A stretch of DNA of 32,510 nucleotides from Prevotellaceae bacterium UBA1720 (GCA_002317475.1 DCIS01000169.1:1-32510); one strand, 5' to 3'; counted from the stretch's first letter, positions 1 through 8,220 are shown. Translations and numbers: made by a program. The notes: generated by a model from the letters alone, not told the origin.

Positions 1-12
1 TGTTATAACTAA

Positions 13-33
13 CAGATTATTAGCACATTACAA
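13..33. repeat. 21-nt repeat, copy 1
   Basis: CAGATTATTAGCACATTACAA is nearly the same as the sequence at 4319-4339 (19 of 21 positions). The two copies lie in the same orientation, one on each side of the ATPase/622-residue gene pair. The function is unknown; it may be part of a dispersed intergenic repeat. Confidence 0.4.
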
Positions 34-71
34 TACTATTATCCCTTGTGTTAAATAGTGTTTGTTAGCAT

Positions 72-102
72 TTTGTAGTTTTAAAAAACGTTCTTACTTT
101 TG
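72..102 (+). promoter_or_regulatory. Bacteroidota-type promoter, plus strand
   Basis: TTTG at 72-75 is followed after 19 nt by TACTTTTG at 95-102. This fits the Bacteroidota housekeeping consensus (TTTG, about 19-21 nt, TAnnTTTG). It is the only good plus-strand promoter I noticed. It points toward a 46-codon ORF and into the 3' end of the minus-strand gene at 215-2083, so it could make a short mRNA or an antisense transcript. Confidence 0.55.
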
Positions 103-143
103 TACAGACAAAACGAAAAAGGCACTTGAATGTACCACAGAAA

Positions 144-284
144 ATGAGCTCGATCGAAAACTCCATTCTGCTTAAGGAAACCCCGGCATACATTCAACTT
201 CAGCACTCTCCTGGCTACCTGAAAAGACGTGTAACTGCTTTTCTCAAACTGTTCATCATCCTTCCTCTTCCTACTATATTATAG
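144..284 (+). CDS. possible 46-residue small ORF behind a plus-strand promoter
   Basis: An ATG at 144 opens a 46-codon frame ending in TAG at 282-284. The N-terminus reads MSSIENSILLKETPAYIQ and the C-terminal third is hydrophobic (around FLKLFIILPLPTIL). It starts about 40 nt after the promoter at 72-102. The last 70 bases are antisense to the end of the 622-residue gene. I recognise no family. It may be a small membrane peptide, the truncated start of a lost gene, or chance; the promoter is the only reason it is listed. Confidence 0.2.
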   Translation: MSSIENSILLKETPAYIQLQHSPGYLKRRVTAFLKLFIILPLPTIL

Positions 285-2083
285 AGTAAGGCACTGGCAG
301 CAGGGGCGTCATTCTTTTCTACAAATAAGGATACTTTGGTTATCTGAATCTCTTTTTCTGTAAGTGCGAGGTGTGCCTCATATAACTGCTGGGTAGGAAT
401 GGTATGGAGTTCTTTCTTTGCAACATCTTTAATTATTGTGACCGAGGCATTACACTTCATCACACGCCACTCCTTGTTGGCACTGCTGCGAATTTCATGC
501 TCTTCAAGGATGGCTTCAACAAAACGAGCAAAAGTCATTTTGTTAGAGGGTGTGGCCACGGCAATCTCATTCTCTGAGAAGAGTCCTTTGTTCCTTTTGT
601 GATAAACATCTGTCCTGAGAATGTCACGTCGGGTACAACGAGCCAAGAAATCAATATTTTCCTGGAAAAGCATCCGTCCATGCTCCTCACCTTTAATGTC
701 GCTGAAACATGCATCGGGCAAGAGGTTATGCTCAATGAGATGAAGTACCAGGTCAGGAGTCGAATTTTGTGCCGAACAGACCATAGCCAAGGCATTCTCC
801 CTTGCCTTTTTCTTGTCATAATAGATGTTATCGGGATGCTTGACACACCTCGCTTCCGCAGTCATGGATATCTGCCCATTGGGTTCAAGGAAAGCCATAA
901 ATGGGATGTTATGAGGTATGGCATCAGGTACCTGCCCTTTGGAAGGAATACCTAAGACCTTTTCCAACCATTGTTCATATTCCCTTGTGTTCTTGAAGAA
1001 GTACAGTCGCTCTCCGAAATGCCTTTCGATGAATTCGTCATACTGACCGACATAGTGATGATGATAGCTATAGAGGTCTTTTTTATTCTCACAATAGTCC
1101 CGATAGGCTTCCTTGTCAGAGTTGACCCAAGTGGACATGCCATTCAGGTACCACTGACTCCTATAACAGAAAAGTCCACTAACCAGATACGAGTATTTCC
1201 TGGCCAGTTTCAGTCTCTCCTTTGATTTACAAGGGATGCAGAACACATCTCCTTTGAAGTCCTTGACTTGAAAGGACAGATTGTCAACCTTGAAAACTCG
1301 ATAGACACTAAATGGAGCAGATTGAATGGCTTCGACATCAGTGGCAATCTCATCCTCAGGGTCATCCATCTCCATGCGGATCATCTCTGCGTAAATTTGT
1401 TGGGCAGACAAGGACAAAGGCCATGTCTGGTGAGCAAATGCGCTGATACAATCTGTGCCGTACTGTAGTTCTTCCGCTGTGGCATCGTCAAACGCATCAT
1501 TCATCTCGTATTCATCATCCTCCAAACGGCTGTTTGTGTACCATCGTCCAAGAAAACTACGACTTTCAATCCACACCAATATATCACGTACTTCAATGGC
1601 ATTTTTCTGTGTCTCTTCACTGAACAGATAATCGGCCAGCATCTCATTTGCAGGAATCTTTGACTTGTTGGTATTCCACAAGTCAAGGATTCGCTTTGCA
1701 GTGATTCTGATGCCATCATTCAAAGGATTGAGCATGTGATTATCACGCTCAGCCACCATAGACAGCCAGAAGACGAAAGTGAGTGCGTCAAGTTCTGCGG
1801 TCGGAGATGTTGCATCTTCTGCGTTATGAAAAGGCACATAAAGTCCGTACCATTGTTTGTAAAGCTTTGTAAATACTTCAAATTGGTGGGTATCTGATTG
1901 TAGATCTTCAAAATACAGTGCCAGATTAACACATACATTCATCTTGTGTTGCTCCTCCTCCATAAAATCAAGTGCATTTTGGATGAGATCGAAAATCTGG
2001 TTGGCAAAGGCCGCATATACAGCATCTGTGTCGCAATTGAGAACAAAAGGATGCCTTGCTGCTATATCTGTGGATAATATCAT
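215..2083 (-). CDS. 622-residue cytoplasmic protein, DUF3843-like
   Basis: There is no signal peptide or membrane segment, so the protein is probably cytoplasmic. The N-terminal third has the helical pattern and phrases LALYFEDL and WYGLYVPF, which I recall from Bacteroidales DUF3843 proteins; no biochemical function can be given for that family. The middle (about residues 260-320) is beta-rich and has a CIPC pair. The C-terminus ends in a basic stretch (GRGRMMNSLRKAVTRLFR). The start is well supported by an AGAAGGAG ribosome site nine bases upstream, unusual in this phylum. It is the second gene of a pair with the ATPase at 2119-3567 (35-bp gap) and probably shares its promoter. The DUF3843 match is from memory. 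Confidence 0.75.
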   Translation of the reverse strand: MILSTDIAARHPFVLNCDTDAVYAAFANQIFDLIQNALDFMEEEQHKMNVCVNLALYFEDLQSDTHQFEVFTKLYKQWYGLYVPFHNAEDATSPTAELDALTFVFWLSMVAERDNHMLNPLNDGIRITAKRILDLWNTNKSKIPANEMLADYLFSEETQKNAIEVRDILVWIESRSFLGRWYTNSRLEDDEYEMNDAFDDATAEELQYGTDCISAFAHQTWPLSLSAQQIYAEMIRMEMDDPEDEIATDVEAIQSAPFSVYRVFKVDNLSFQVKDFKGDVFCIPCKSKERLKLARKYSYLVSGLFCYRSQWYLNGMSTWVNSDKEAYRDYCENKKDLYSYHHHYVGQYDEFIERHFGERLYFFKNTREYEQWLEKVLGIPSKGQVPDAIPHNIPFMAFLEPNGQISMTAEARCVKHPDNIYYDKKKARENALAMVCSAQNSTPDLVLHLIEHNLLPDACFSDIKGEEHGRMLFQENIDFLARCTRRDILRTDVYHKRNKGLFSENEIAVATPSNKMTFARFVEAILEEHEIRSSANKEWRVMKCNASVTIIKDVAKKELHTIPTQQLYEAHLALTEKEIQITKVSLFVEKNDAPAASALLYNIVGRGRMMNSLRKAVTRLFR

Positions 2084-2092
2084 GAATTAGAA

Positions 2093-2100
2093 CTCCTTCT
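2093..2100 (-). promoter_or_regulatory. Shine-Dalgarno site for the 622-residue gene
   Basis: On the minus strand AGAAGGAG sits nine bases before the ATG at 2083. Most genes in this window lack such a site, so it fixes this start and suggests independent, efficient initiation of the second gene in the pair. Confidence 0.6.
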
Positions 2101-2118
2101 GATTAGAGGTATATATAC

Positions 2119-3567
2119 TCACTCGTCTGCGTCTGTGAATAGATCACTCAGGGTCACTTCGCTTTGAATATTCTGCCACCCTTCGTTGTGTTCAACACCT
2201 TCGGCTGTAATCATTGTCAGGTGGATAGACTTGCTTGTACTGGTCATTGAGACAAAGGACTCTCTTCTGTCTCGCAGTCTCTGCGCGTAATCCGTTGAAA
2301 TGGAGTAAGTCGTGCTAGTGAACTTCATCTCGCAGAGGTTGATGGTCTTGTCACCACGGTCAATGATCAGATCTATCTGACCGCCACGGTGTTCTTTGCC
2401 GGCATTGTCAGTGAAGGACGTCCACGAGAGAGAGCATACATTTCCCAACACGCCCATAATGCCAAGCTTGGTGCGTATCTGTGGAATATGATGCAGGCAG
2501 ACCTGTTCGAAGGCATACCCTTCCCATGATGAAATGTCCATCTGACGATGGCTCCAGTAATTGGGATCACCACCATTGTACGTCTTGACAAAACGCAGGT
2601 AGAACAGGGTGTACAGGTCGGTCAACTGATACATCATGTCACGCTCGGCCTTGCCAAAGGATGTGTAACGACGGACGAAGTCGCAGTTGCACAGGTCTGA
2701 CAGCACCTCTGAAAAGAATCCGTTGTCCTCACACTTCACTTCTGTCAGAATCTCCTGTCGTGTCATGCCTTTCATCTTTCGGGACAGACATTCAACCACC
2801 TTTCGGTAAAGAGTGGACTCCTTGAAGAGTGATTTGAAAAGGAAACCGTATTCATTCCTTAGTGGTGCATCCGTACCGAAAAATAATCGGTCAATATTCT
2901 GTGCAATGCTTTGCGACTTACGCATCATGTCAAGATAGTAAGGCGTTCCGCCCATTGACATATAAGCCTCCGCCACTTGGCGGCGGGAGAGTGCAAACCC
3001 ACGAGAAGAGAGGAAAGCCTCCGTCTCTGCCAGATTGAATGGGCGCAGATAAATGGGTTGTGTGACACGATTGTGAAGGCCACCCATGTTGCCCAGGAGT
3101 TTGCTCGTCATCCATGTTGTTGCACTGCCACAGACGATCAGTTTTATGTTGTCATGCTTGGATGCCCATTCGTTCCAGAAGAGTTCAAAAGCCTTCAGGA
3201 ATCTTGAGCGAGGCGTATCGAGCCACGGCAATTCATCAATAAAGATAAGGACGCGCTTTTGTGACAGTCGTGTGGTAAGGTAGTCCTGCAAGGCAAAGAA
3301 TGCCTCCATCCAATCTTTGGGTGTCCTGACCCTGTGACCGGCATACAACTCCAACTGATGGGCGAAATTGGTCAACTGCTCCTTCCGTGTACCCTCGTAG
3401 ATTCCGGTCATGTAGAAGTCATACTGGCGGGCATACAATTTGTCTATCAGGAATGTTTTCCCGATACGTCTTCGACCATACACAGCCACAAATTCCACCT
3501 TGTTACTGTCGATAAGCTCGTTTAGCAAGGCTATTTCTCGTTTTCTGCCAATAATGCCATTGTCCAT
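2119..3567 (-). CDS. AAA-type ATPase with C-terminal DUF234/PD-(D/E)XK-like domain
   Basis: The protein belongs to the archaeal-type ATPase/DUF234 group, common in Bacteroidota genomes. Walker A is GRRRIGKT (residues 31-38) and Walker B is VLIFIDE (106-112, acidic pair D111-E112). A sensor-like strand KLIVCGSATTW follows at about 142. A winged-helix-like region (about 240-310) leads to the C-terminal part, where GGQIDLIID (D399) and LCEMKF (E413, K415) resemble the D...ExK core of the PD-(D/E)XK nuclease fold. The length of 482 residues is normal for the family. Its biological role is not established; such proteins are often annotated only as ATP-binding proteins. It is first in a two-gene unit and a matching promoter lies about 35 bp upstream. 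Confidence 0.88.
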   Translation of the reverse strand: MDNGIIGRKREIALLNELIDSNKVEFVAVYGRRRIGKTFLIDKLYARQYDFYMTGIYEGTRKEQLTNFAHQLELYAGHRVRTPKDWMEAFFALQDYLTTRLSQKRVLIFIDELPWLDTPRSRFLKAFELFWNEWASKHDNIKLIVCGSATTWMTSKLLGNMGGLHNRVTQPIYLRPFNLAETEAFLSSRGFALSRRQVAEAYMSMGGTPYYLDMMRKSQSIAQNIDRLFFGTDAPLRNEYGFLFKSLFKESTLYRKVVECLSRKMKGMTRQEILTEVKCEDNGFFSEVLSDLCNCDFVRRYTSFGKAERDMMYQLTDLYTLFYLRFVKTYNGGDPNYWSHRQMDISSWEGYAFEQVCLHHIPQIRTKLGIMGVLGNVCSLSWTSFTDNAGKEHRGGQIDLIIDRGDKTINLCEMKFTSTTYSISTDYAQRLRDRRESFVSMTSTSKSIHLTMITAEGVEHNEGWQNIQSEVTLSDLFTDADE

Positions 3568-3601
3568 GGATAGATACTTATAAAATGTTGCTTTCGGGGG
3601 A

Positions 3602-3632
3602 CAAAAATACAGTTTTATTATTATATTTCCAA
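3602..3632 (-). promoter_or_regulatory. promoter of the ATPase/622-residue gene pair
   Basis: On the minus strand TTG (3632-3630) is followed after 20 nt by TATTTTTG (3609-3602), a full TAnnTTTG match. The predicted start of transcription is near 3595, giving a leader of roughly 30 nt to the ATG at 3567. Confidence 0.6.
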
Positions 3633-3750
3633 GAGAAAGTGCACTAAACTACTGCGATAACCCATTTTTTTGACCACTTACCGCAGTAGAATACACACCT
3701 ACATCTATAACATTATTTTATAAAACTTGTGTTCGAACCCAAAATGGAAT

Positions 3751-3806
3751 AAAATCGTGTAAAATCGTGTTTCGCGTCACCTCGTTTTCGTCACCTCGTC
3801 ACCTCA
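3751..3806. repeat. short tandem repeats in intergenic DNA
   Basis: AAAATCGTGT occurs twice head to tail (3751-3770). It is followed by CGTCACCTCGT at 3775-3785 and 3789-3799, then a further CACCTC. No coding meaning is visible. It looks like the simple intergenic repeats found in Prevotella genomes. Confidence 0.55.
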
Positions 3807-3875
3807 TTTTGTGTCCACTCCTCTTACTGGGTCAGAACTCAAGGGCGTGCTCAAACACAAAACGGTTGCCATTGC

Positions 3876-4049
3876 CCGTATACTGACCTGCATGATCTAG
3901 CCAAGGCCAATATCCCAATCTTTGCCCTCACGGCCAATGCCTTCGAAGAAGACAAACGACTGGCACTCGCAGCCAAGATGGATGGACACCTCGTCAAGCC
4001 CATCAATGTGCCCGATCTGCTTGAAGCCTTGAAAAAAAAATTGGTATAG
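3876..4049 (+). pseudogene. remnant of a response-regulator receiver domain (hybrid kinase 3' end)
   Basis: The plus-strand frame reads AKANIPIFALTANAFEED, then a stretch ending GHLVKPINVPDLLEAL and a Lys-rich tail, stopping with TAG at 4047-4049. This is the last third of a CheY-like receiver domain: the ALTA strand and the conserved Lys-Pro (KPI) are plain. There is no start codon, no phosphoacceptor Asp and no kinase upstream; similarity fades before about 3890. It is most likely the relic of a hybrid two-component sensor, a gene class typical of this phylum. It is the only clear coding trace in the 3568-4618 gap. Confidence 0.7.
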
Positions 4050-4280
4050 GGCGGAATCCCAGGAAAGCTGAAGGGCAGGTACAACCTGCTCTTTCTGCCC
4101 TCGAACAGCAGTGTGCAACCAACCCACCTTATCGTTCCCTAATTGCTTCGCTCATCCATCGCGGATCCTTCGCGGAATCATCGCGGAAATGCATAGGTAA
4201 CATTAGGGCACTCAGTAGACAGAGAATAGGCAGAGGGTACGCTCAAAATGATGGCACTTTTTCAAAGTTCACATTTCGGC

Positions 4281-4440
4281 AAACCCTTCACCTTGGCGTT
4301 TTTTTAGAATCTAGTATTCAGATTATCAGTACATTACAACATGGTGAAAGGTAGGTGAAGGGTTTGAAAACCTTTCACCAACCCTTCACCGGTCCTAACA
4401 CTTTGAATTACAGTTGGTTTAGTGGCAAGGTGAAAGGTTT
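4281..4440. repeat. six copies of GGTGAARGGTTT in both orientations
   Basis: Plus-orientation copies lie at 4343-4352, 4354-4365 and 4429-4440; inverse copies at 4281-4292, 4368-4379 and 4380-4390. The middle four are ordered A-B-A'-B', so the exact pairs (4343-4352 with 4370-4379; 4354-4364 with 4380-4390) cross rather than nest. Either alternative hairpins or a pseudoknot-like fold is possible. No gene overlaps it. Confidence 0.6.
4319..4339. repeat. 21-nt repeat, copy 2
   Basis: CAGATTATCAGTACATTACAA repeats positions 13-33 with two changes, in the same orientation. It lies directly before the GGTGAARGGTTT cluster. Confidence 0.4.
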
Positions 4441-4555
4441 GTTCGATTTCATACTTATTTTTGGTAGCAACGCTTTTTCGCCCTCTGCCAGGACCCTCTG
4501 TTGCGCCATATCGCGAACCATTTATATAAATTCAATCAATGAACAATGAATAGTG

Positions 4556-4594
4556 AAAATGTGCGCTCATCGGTATTGGCGATGAATGCGCACA
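4556..4594 (-). terminator. hairpin at the distal end of the lipoprotein array
   Basis: The arms TGTGCGCTCATCG (4560-4572) and CGATGAATGCGCACA (4580-4594) pair with a small bulge. On the minus strand the stem is followed by TTTTCAC, so it is a modest intrinsic terminator after the truncated gene at 4619-4990. The same element recurs at 6605-6639. Confidence 0.5.
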
Positions 4595-4600
4595 AAATTC

Positions 4601-4626
4601 TAAAACACAATACAGAGGTTATTCTT
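4601..4626. repeat. 26-nt duplicate of 6646-6671
   Basis: The 26 bases are identical to 6646-6671 and span the end of the truncated lipoprotein gene into its 3' flank. The adjoining hairpins (4560-4594 and 6605-6639) are also alike. This ties the fragment at 4619-4990 to the gene at 6664-8220 as copies of one ancestor. Confidence 0.7.
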
Positions 4627-4990
4627 CGTCTGGTAAGGGTTCCATTTCTTCATCGTAGAGGTAGACGATGTGGAATGGGAAGCAATTAGTACCCTCAATC
4701 CAGCGACCCTTCGGTTTGAACATCAGAATACCTGAAGAAGGATCCAGGACGGGTTTGAAGAAGTAACTAAAGAGGGCTGCCTTCTTATCTTCAGTGTAGT
4801 AATCTAGCACTTCCCAACCATCATATTGCGATATCACACGAGCAACATCATTTTTGTCACGAATATAGATTGAATTCGTCGCAATACTGCAAGCACGTTG
4901 CATGGCTTTATCCTGTCCTTTCGTATCATCTTGTGCACCATGTATCCAGTCATCACCTTTAATAAAAAAGGGACGTTTAGTTCTATCATT
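4619..4990 (-). pseudogene. truncated 3' copy of the array lipoprotein (C-terminal fragment)
   Basis: From about 4980 downward the frame reads KRPFFIKGDDW, then CSIATNSIYIRDKNDVA, DGWEVLDYY, FSYFFKP and FPFHIVYLYDEE. This matches the last ~115 residues of the 6664-8220 protein (PFFINADPW, CTLATNQIYSRDKNDVA, DGWEVVDYY, FSYFFKP, FPFRILYLYEE). The lipoprotein signal, the N-terminal domain and most of the C-terminal region are missing. The fragment begins within about 25 bp of the stop codon of the 5005-6564 gene, so a deletion joined the tail of one copy to the end of another. An internal ATG at 4901-4903 could in principle be translated, but the product would have no export signal. Confidence 0.75.
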
Positions 4991-5004
4991 TCTATGTTTT
5001 CTGA

Positions 5005-6564
5005 TTACTGAATTTTCTTTTCGTAGAGATAGAAGATACGGAGCGGATAACCGTTATGGAGCGCGATGTTGCGCCCCTTCTTTGCATAATCCCATTTGGC
5101 TGAGCCTTGATACGGATAGAAAAATGATTGGTAGGTAGTTCCTTCCTTTACGAAATCGTACACTTCCCAGTCTCCTCCATGGAGCTCAGAAATATACACA
5201 TCTATCACATGAGCCACATTATCCTTATCGCGACCATAAACCTGGTTGGTGGCCAGACTCAAGGCACGACGATAAACGGCGGCAACCTCATCCGCGTCCA
5301 TTTCGGAAGTAGAGAGCCATTTCTCGCCATTAATAAAGAATGGCTGATCAGGTTGTTTGGCGAGTCGATTTTCGACATACCACGGAATCTCAGGATAGCT
5401 CTGATAGTTCATGAAATCTCCGATTTGGTAAGGAAACGAGTTGGACATTCCCACTAAGAGCTCTATTTCAGATGTCATTCTTACCGTACCGCTCAAAAAG
5501 TTTTGCATGGTACTAAAGTACATTATAGTTTCTTCCTGAGTCTCGTTGTCTAGTCTTGCAAAATCCTCTGGGTAATCCCCACTTGTACAGGCCATAAAGT
5601 AGGACTCGTCAAACCACTTACTATAATTTCTTTCCAAAACATCCTGTCTTGCTCCAGTTTCTTGGTTCTTTGAACCGAAGTATGTCAGTCCTGTCACCAT
5701 ACGATTAAGCATCATTGGCGAGGGAAGCACATCCTTGATCTTCTTTACGTTTGCCTCGAGGTCATCGGTGACGAAAGCAGTCTGGAGCATCCAAGGGTAG
5801 AAGAAGCCTACAAGGTAATTGCCGCTCTTCAGCCTGAGTTGTTTTTTACCACTAGTGAGTGGGGGAATGAAGAGATACTGGGCAGTACCATCGTCGGTCA
5901 CATTATAACAAAGCATGTGAAGCGGTACTTCCTCAACATATAGCTTGAGCTGAGGGTAATACATTTGATCCAAGGGCACCGGACTATCGCACGTCAGCAC
6001 TTTGAGCTTGATCTGCTCGAATCGACAGATATATTTATCCCACGCGGCATCATAGTTCTGGCCCAGGCTCTTGACCATGGTCAGCGTGTTGGCAATCTTG
6101 GTGTAGGCGCCCTGAGAGGGGAGCTGCACGGTAGCCACAACGTTGTCATCGGTGCTGCCTTCCTTGTAGCTGATCTGCAGAGGCGTGGTTCCTATGGGGA
6201 GGGACATCTCGGCAGAGTCGTTCCTGACAATAACCTTCGTCTGATATGACTCAGGCAGGAGGCTCAGGAACTTGGCGCGGGCTGCAGTCTTTGAATCAGC
6301 AATGGTATAGATGGCTGTGGTGTCTGATTCGTCCAACTGACGGAAGTAGGTGGTACGCTCAACCAGATTACCATTTTCGTCCAGTTTGGCAAACTGTGAC
6401 ATGACGTAGCTGATGAGAGACTCGTCGCCGTACTGCATATCGTCGAGCACTTCGTCTTCTATATCTATTTTTGGGGGCTCAACAGCATCGTCTGAGCAAG
6501 AGGCCATGATGAAGGCCGAGCAGAGACCGAGTGTGAGCAAGCGGGGAAATGATGTTAGTTTCAT
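5005..6564 (-). CDS. array lipoprotein P1, family not recognised
   Basis: The 519-residue protein is exported: a signal peptide ends at ASC (C23), and the Cys-Ser-Asp-Asp start suggests surface display. Residues about 40-170 form a domain shared with the genes at 6664, 8269, 9962 and 13215, with RTTYFRQLDESD, LPESYQ and LPSQGAYTKIANTL. The C-terminal ~350 residues are more divergent but keep CYNVTDDG..PP, VLPSP and a closing module LATNQVYGRDKDNVAHVI...WEVYDF...IFYLYE. No catalytic motif is visible. I chose the ATG at 6564 because the longer frame would need TTG at 6576. It lies 99 bp downstream of the 6664 gene, across a hairpin. Role unknown; a companion or specificity factor for the MACPF proteins upstream is only an inference. 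Confidence 0.85.
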   Translation of the reverse strand: MKLTSFPRLLTLGLCSAFIMASCSDDAVEPPKIDIEDEVLDDMQYGDESLISYVMSQFAKLDENGNLVERTTYFRQLDESDTTAIYTIADSKTAARAKFLSLLPESYQTKVIVRNDSAEMSLPIGTTPLQISYKEGSTDDNVVATVQLPSQGAYTKIANTLTMVKSLGQNYDAAWDKYICRFEQIKLKVLTCDSPVPLDQMYYPQLKLYVEEVPLHMLCYNVTDDGTAQYLFIPPLTSGKKQLRLKSGNYLVGFFYPWMLQTAFVTDDLEANVKKIKDVLPSPMMLNRMVTGLTYFGSKNQETGARQDVLERNYSKWFDESYFMACTSGDYPEDFARLDNETQEETIMYFSTMQNFLSGTVRMTSEIELLVGMSNSFPYQIGDFMNYQSYPEIPWYVENRLAKQPDQPFFINGEKWLSTSEMDADEVAAVYRRALSLATNQVYGRDKDNVAHVIDVYISELHGGDWEVYDFVKEGTTYQSFFYPYQGSAKWDYAKKGRNIALHNGYPLRIFYLYEKKIQ

Positions 6565-6600
6565 AAGTGTGAACAATGAATAATGAATAGTGAATAGTGA

Positions 6601-6639
6601 AAAATGTGCGCTCGTCGGGATTGACGACGGATGCGCACA
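6601..6639 (-). terminator. intercistronic hairpin between P2 and P1
   Basis: The arms TGTGCGCTCGTCG (6605-6617) and CGACGGATGCGCACA (6625-6639) form a long GC-rich stem followed on the minus strand by TTTTT. It could end or reduce transcription before the 5005 gene, or stabilise the upstream mRNA 3' end. The flanking short repeats (AATGAATAATGAATAGTGAATAG on the plus strand, shortened here to AATGAATAGTGAATAG) are low-complexity. Confidence 0.5.
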
Positions 6640-6645
6640 AATTCT

Positions 6646-6671
6646 TAAAACACAATACAGAGGTTATTCTT
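6646..6671. repeat. 26-nt duplicate of 4601-4626
   Basis: This is the partner of the repeat at 4601-4626. It covers the last codons and 3' flank of the 6664-8220 gene and shows that the duplication included non-coding flank. Confidence 0.7.
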
Positions 6672-8220
6672 CTATTTGCTCTTCGTATAGGTAGAGGATA
6701 CGGAATGGGAAGACATCATGACAATTAATCCAGCGCCCCTGTGTTTTGTATTCCCACGCACCGTCATACGTGCTTTGAACTGGTTTGAAGAAGTAACTAA
6801 AGAAGTTTTCATCATTTTCCTTGTAGTAATCTACCACTTCCCAACCATCATGTTGCGATATCACATGGGCTACATCATTTTTGTCGCGACTATAGATTTG
6901 ATTCGTGGCAAGCGTGCAACAACGGCTAATGGCAGCAAGCATTCCATTAAGGTTTTCTTCACCTGAATTACCATTCATCCATGGATCAGCATTGATGAAG
7001 AATGGAAGTTGTTTATCTTGATTCTCAATGACGTACTCTGGAATCTGGGGCGATGTGAGATAGTTAGCATAATTGCCTACTTCATAAGGATAATATTGGC
7101 TGATCGAATAAAGATTCATTATTGTGCTGCTGCCGCCAAAATTTAGACATTGTTTCATTTGGCTGAGGTAGCTATGAGTTTTTACCTCTTTTTCCGTAAG
7201 TTTTGAAGCATTTATTGAAAGGCTATCGTATAAAGCAGAGTCAAACCAGTGGGAGTAGTATGTTGGCATTCCTTGTTTGTATAAACCGCCTTCATCCATG
7301 TTATCATCTCCGTAAGAATCAAATCCTTTAATGAAAGCTTTCACCTGTCTGGGTGAAGGCAACACGTCCTTGAGAATGTTTTGAAGTTCTACTAGATTGT
7401 AGTCTTTATCTCCTTCGATGAAGGAACTCTTGAACCAGTAGGGGTAAAGATGACCGACAAGGTAGTTTCGGGTGCTTCGGAACTGAAGCTGACGTTCTCC
7501 TTCAACCAATGGTGGAATAAAGACATAGAGTGCCTTGTCGTCATCAGTAATATCATAACAGAGCATGTTCAATCTGTGTTTCTCAATAGAGAGTTTCGCT
7601 TTAATTGGATGATTCATGCTATCGATTGAGAGTGGAGAATCGGAGACAAGTACATTACGCTCTACGTACTTGAAATGACAGACGTAATCCGTTACCATGT
7701 ACGTCAGATTCGAGCCAAAGCTCTTGACCATAGTAAGTGTGTTGGCAATCTTTGTGTAGGCACCCTGAGAGGGGAGTTGGACGGTGGCTACGACATTACC
7801 ATCGGTGCTACCCTCCGTGTACTTGAGCATCAGCGGACTTGTGCCCATAGGGAAGGACATTTCGGTTGAGTCGTTCTTGACGATGACCTTCTTCTGGTAC
7901 GACTCAGGCACAAGGCTGAGGAATTTCCTGCGCGCATCGGCCACGGTGGCAGTACGGGTGTAGATGGCCGTAGAGTCGGACTCATCAATCCGACGGAAGT
8001 AGGTGGTACGCTCGATGAGATTACCATTCTCGTCCAGCTCGGCAAACTGTGACATGACATAGTCAATGAGCTCCTCATTGGAGAACTCGAGGTCGCCGGC
8101 TTCGGTGTCCAGCTCGACATCTACTTTCTGGGGCTCTATAGTATCGTCCGAGCACGAGGACATGATGAAGCCTGCAACACAGATAAGATGAAAGAAAGGA
8201 TATAATTTACTTGTTTTCAT
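6664..8220 (-). CDS. array lipoprotein P2, family not recognised
   Basis: The 518-residue protein has a lipoprotein signal ending at SSC (C23) followed by Ser-Asp-Asp. The N-terminal domain (about 40-168) matches its paralogs (RTTYFRRIDESDSTAIY, LVPESYQKKVIVKND, LPSQGAYTKIANTL). The C-terminal region keeps CYDITDDD..IPP, VLPSPRQV and the end module CTLATNQIYSRDKNDVAHVI, GWEVVDYY, FPFRILYLYEE. No enzyme motif is seen. It sits 48 bp downstream of the 8269 gene. Its 3' end, including flank and hairpin, is duplicated at 4560-4990, so this is the parent or sister of the truncated copy. The start is the ATG at 8218-8220 directly before the signal sequence. Confidence 0.87.
   Translation of the reverse strand: MKTSKLYPFFHLICVAGFIMSSCSDDTIEPQKVDVELDTEAGDLEFSNEELIDYVMSQFAELDENGNLIERTTYFRRIDESDSTAIYTRTATVADARRKFLSLVPESYQKKVIVKNDSTEMSFPMGTSPLMLKYTEGSTDGNVVATVQLPSQGAYTKIANTLTMVKSFGSNLTYMVTDYVCHFKYVERNVLVSDSPLSIDSMNHPIKAKLSIEKHRLNMLCYDITDDDKALYVFIPPLVEGERQLQFRSTRNYLVGHLYPYWFKSSFIEGDKDYNLVELQNILKDVLPSPRQVKAFIKGFDSYGDDNMDEGGLYKQGMPTYYSHWFDSALYDSLSINASKLTEKEVKTHSYLSQMKQCLNFGGSSTIMNLYSISQYYPYEVGNYANYLTSPQIPEYVIENQDKQLPFFINADPWMNGNSGEENLNGMLAAISRCCTLATNQIYSRDKNDVAHVISQHDGWEVVDYYKENDENFFSYFFKPVQSTYDGAWEYKTQGRWINCHDVFPFRILYLYEEQIEE

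Noticed and set aside
3726..3745. GTTCGAACCC, like a tRNA T-loop
   Set aside because: The flanking bases do not form a T stem and there is no anticodon arm or acceptor stem; chance match.
4619..4903. A separate 94-residue gene starting at the internal ATG
   Set aside because: Homology to the P2 protein continues upstream of this ATG in the same frame, and the product would lack the export signal all relatives have. It is a truncated copy.
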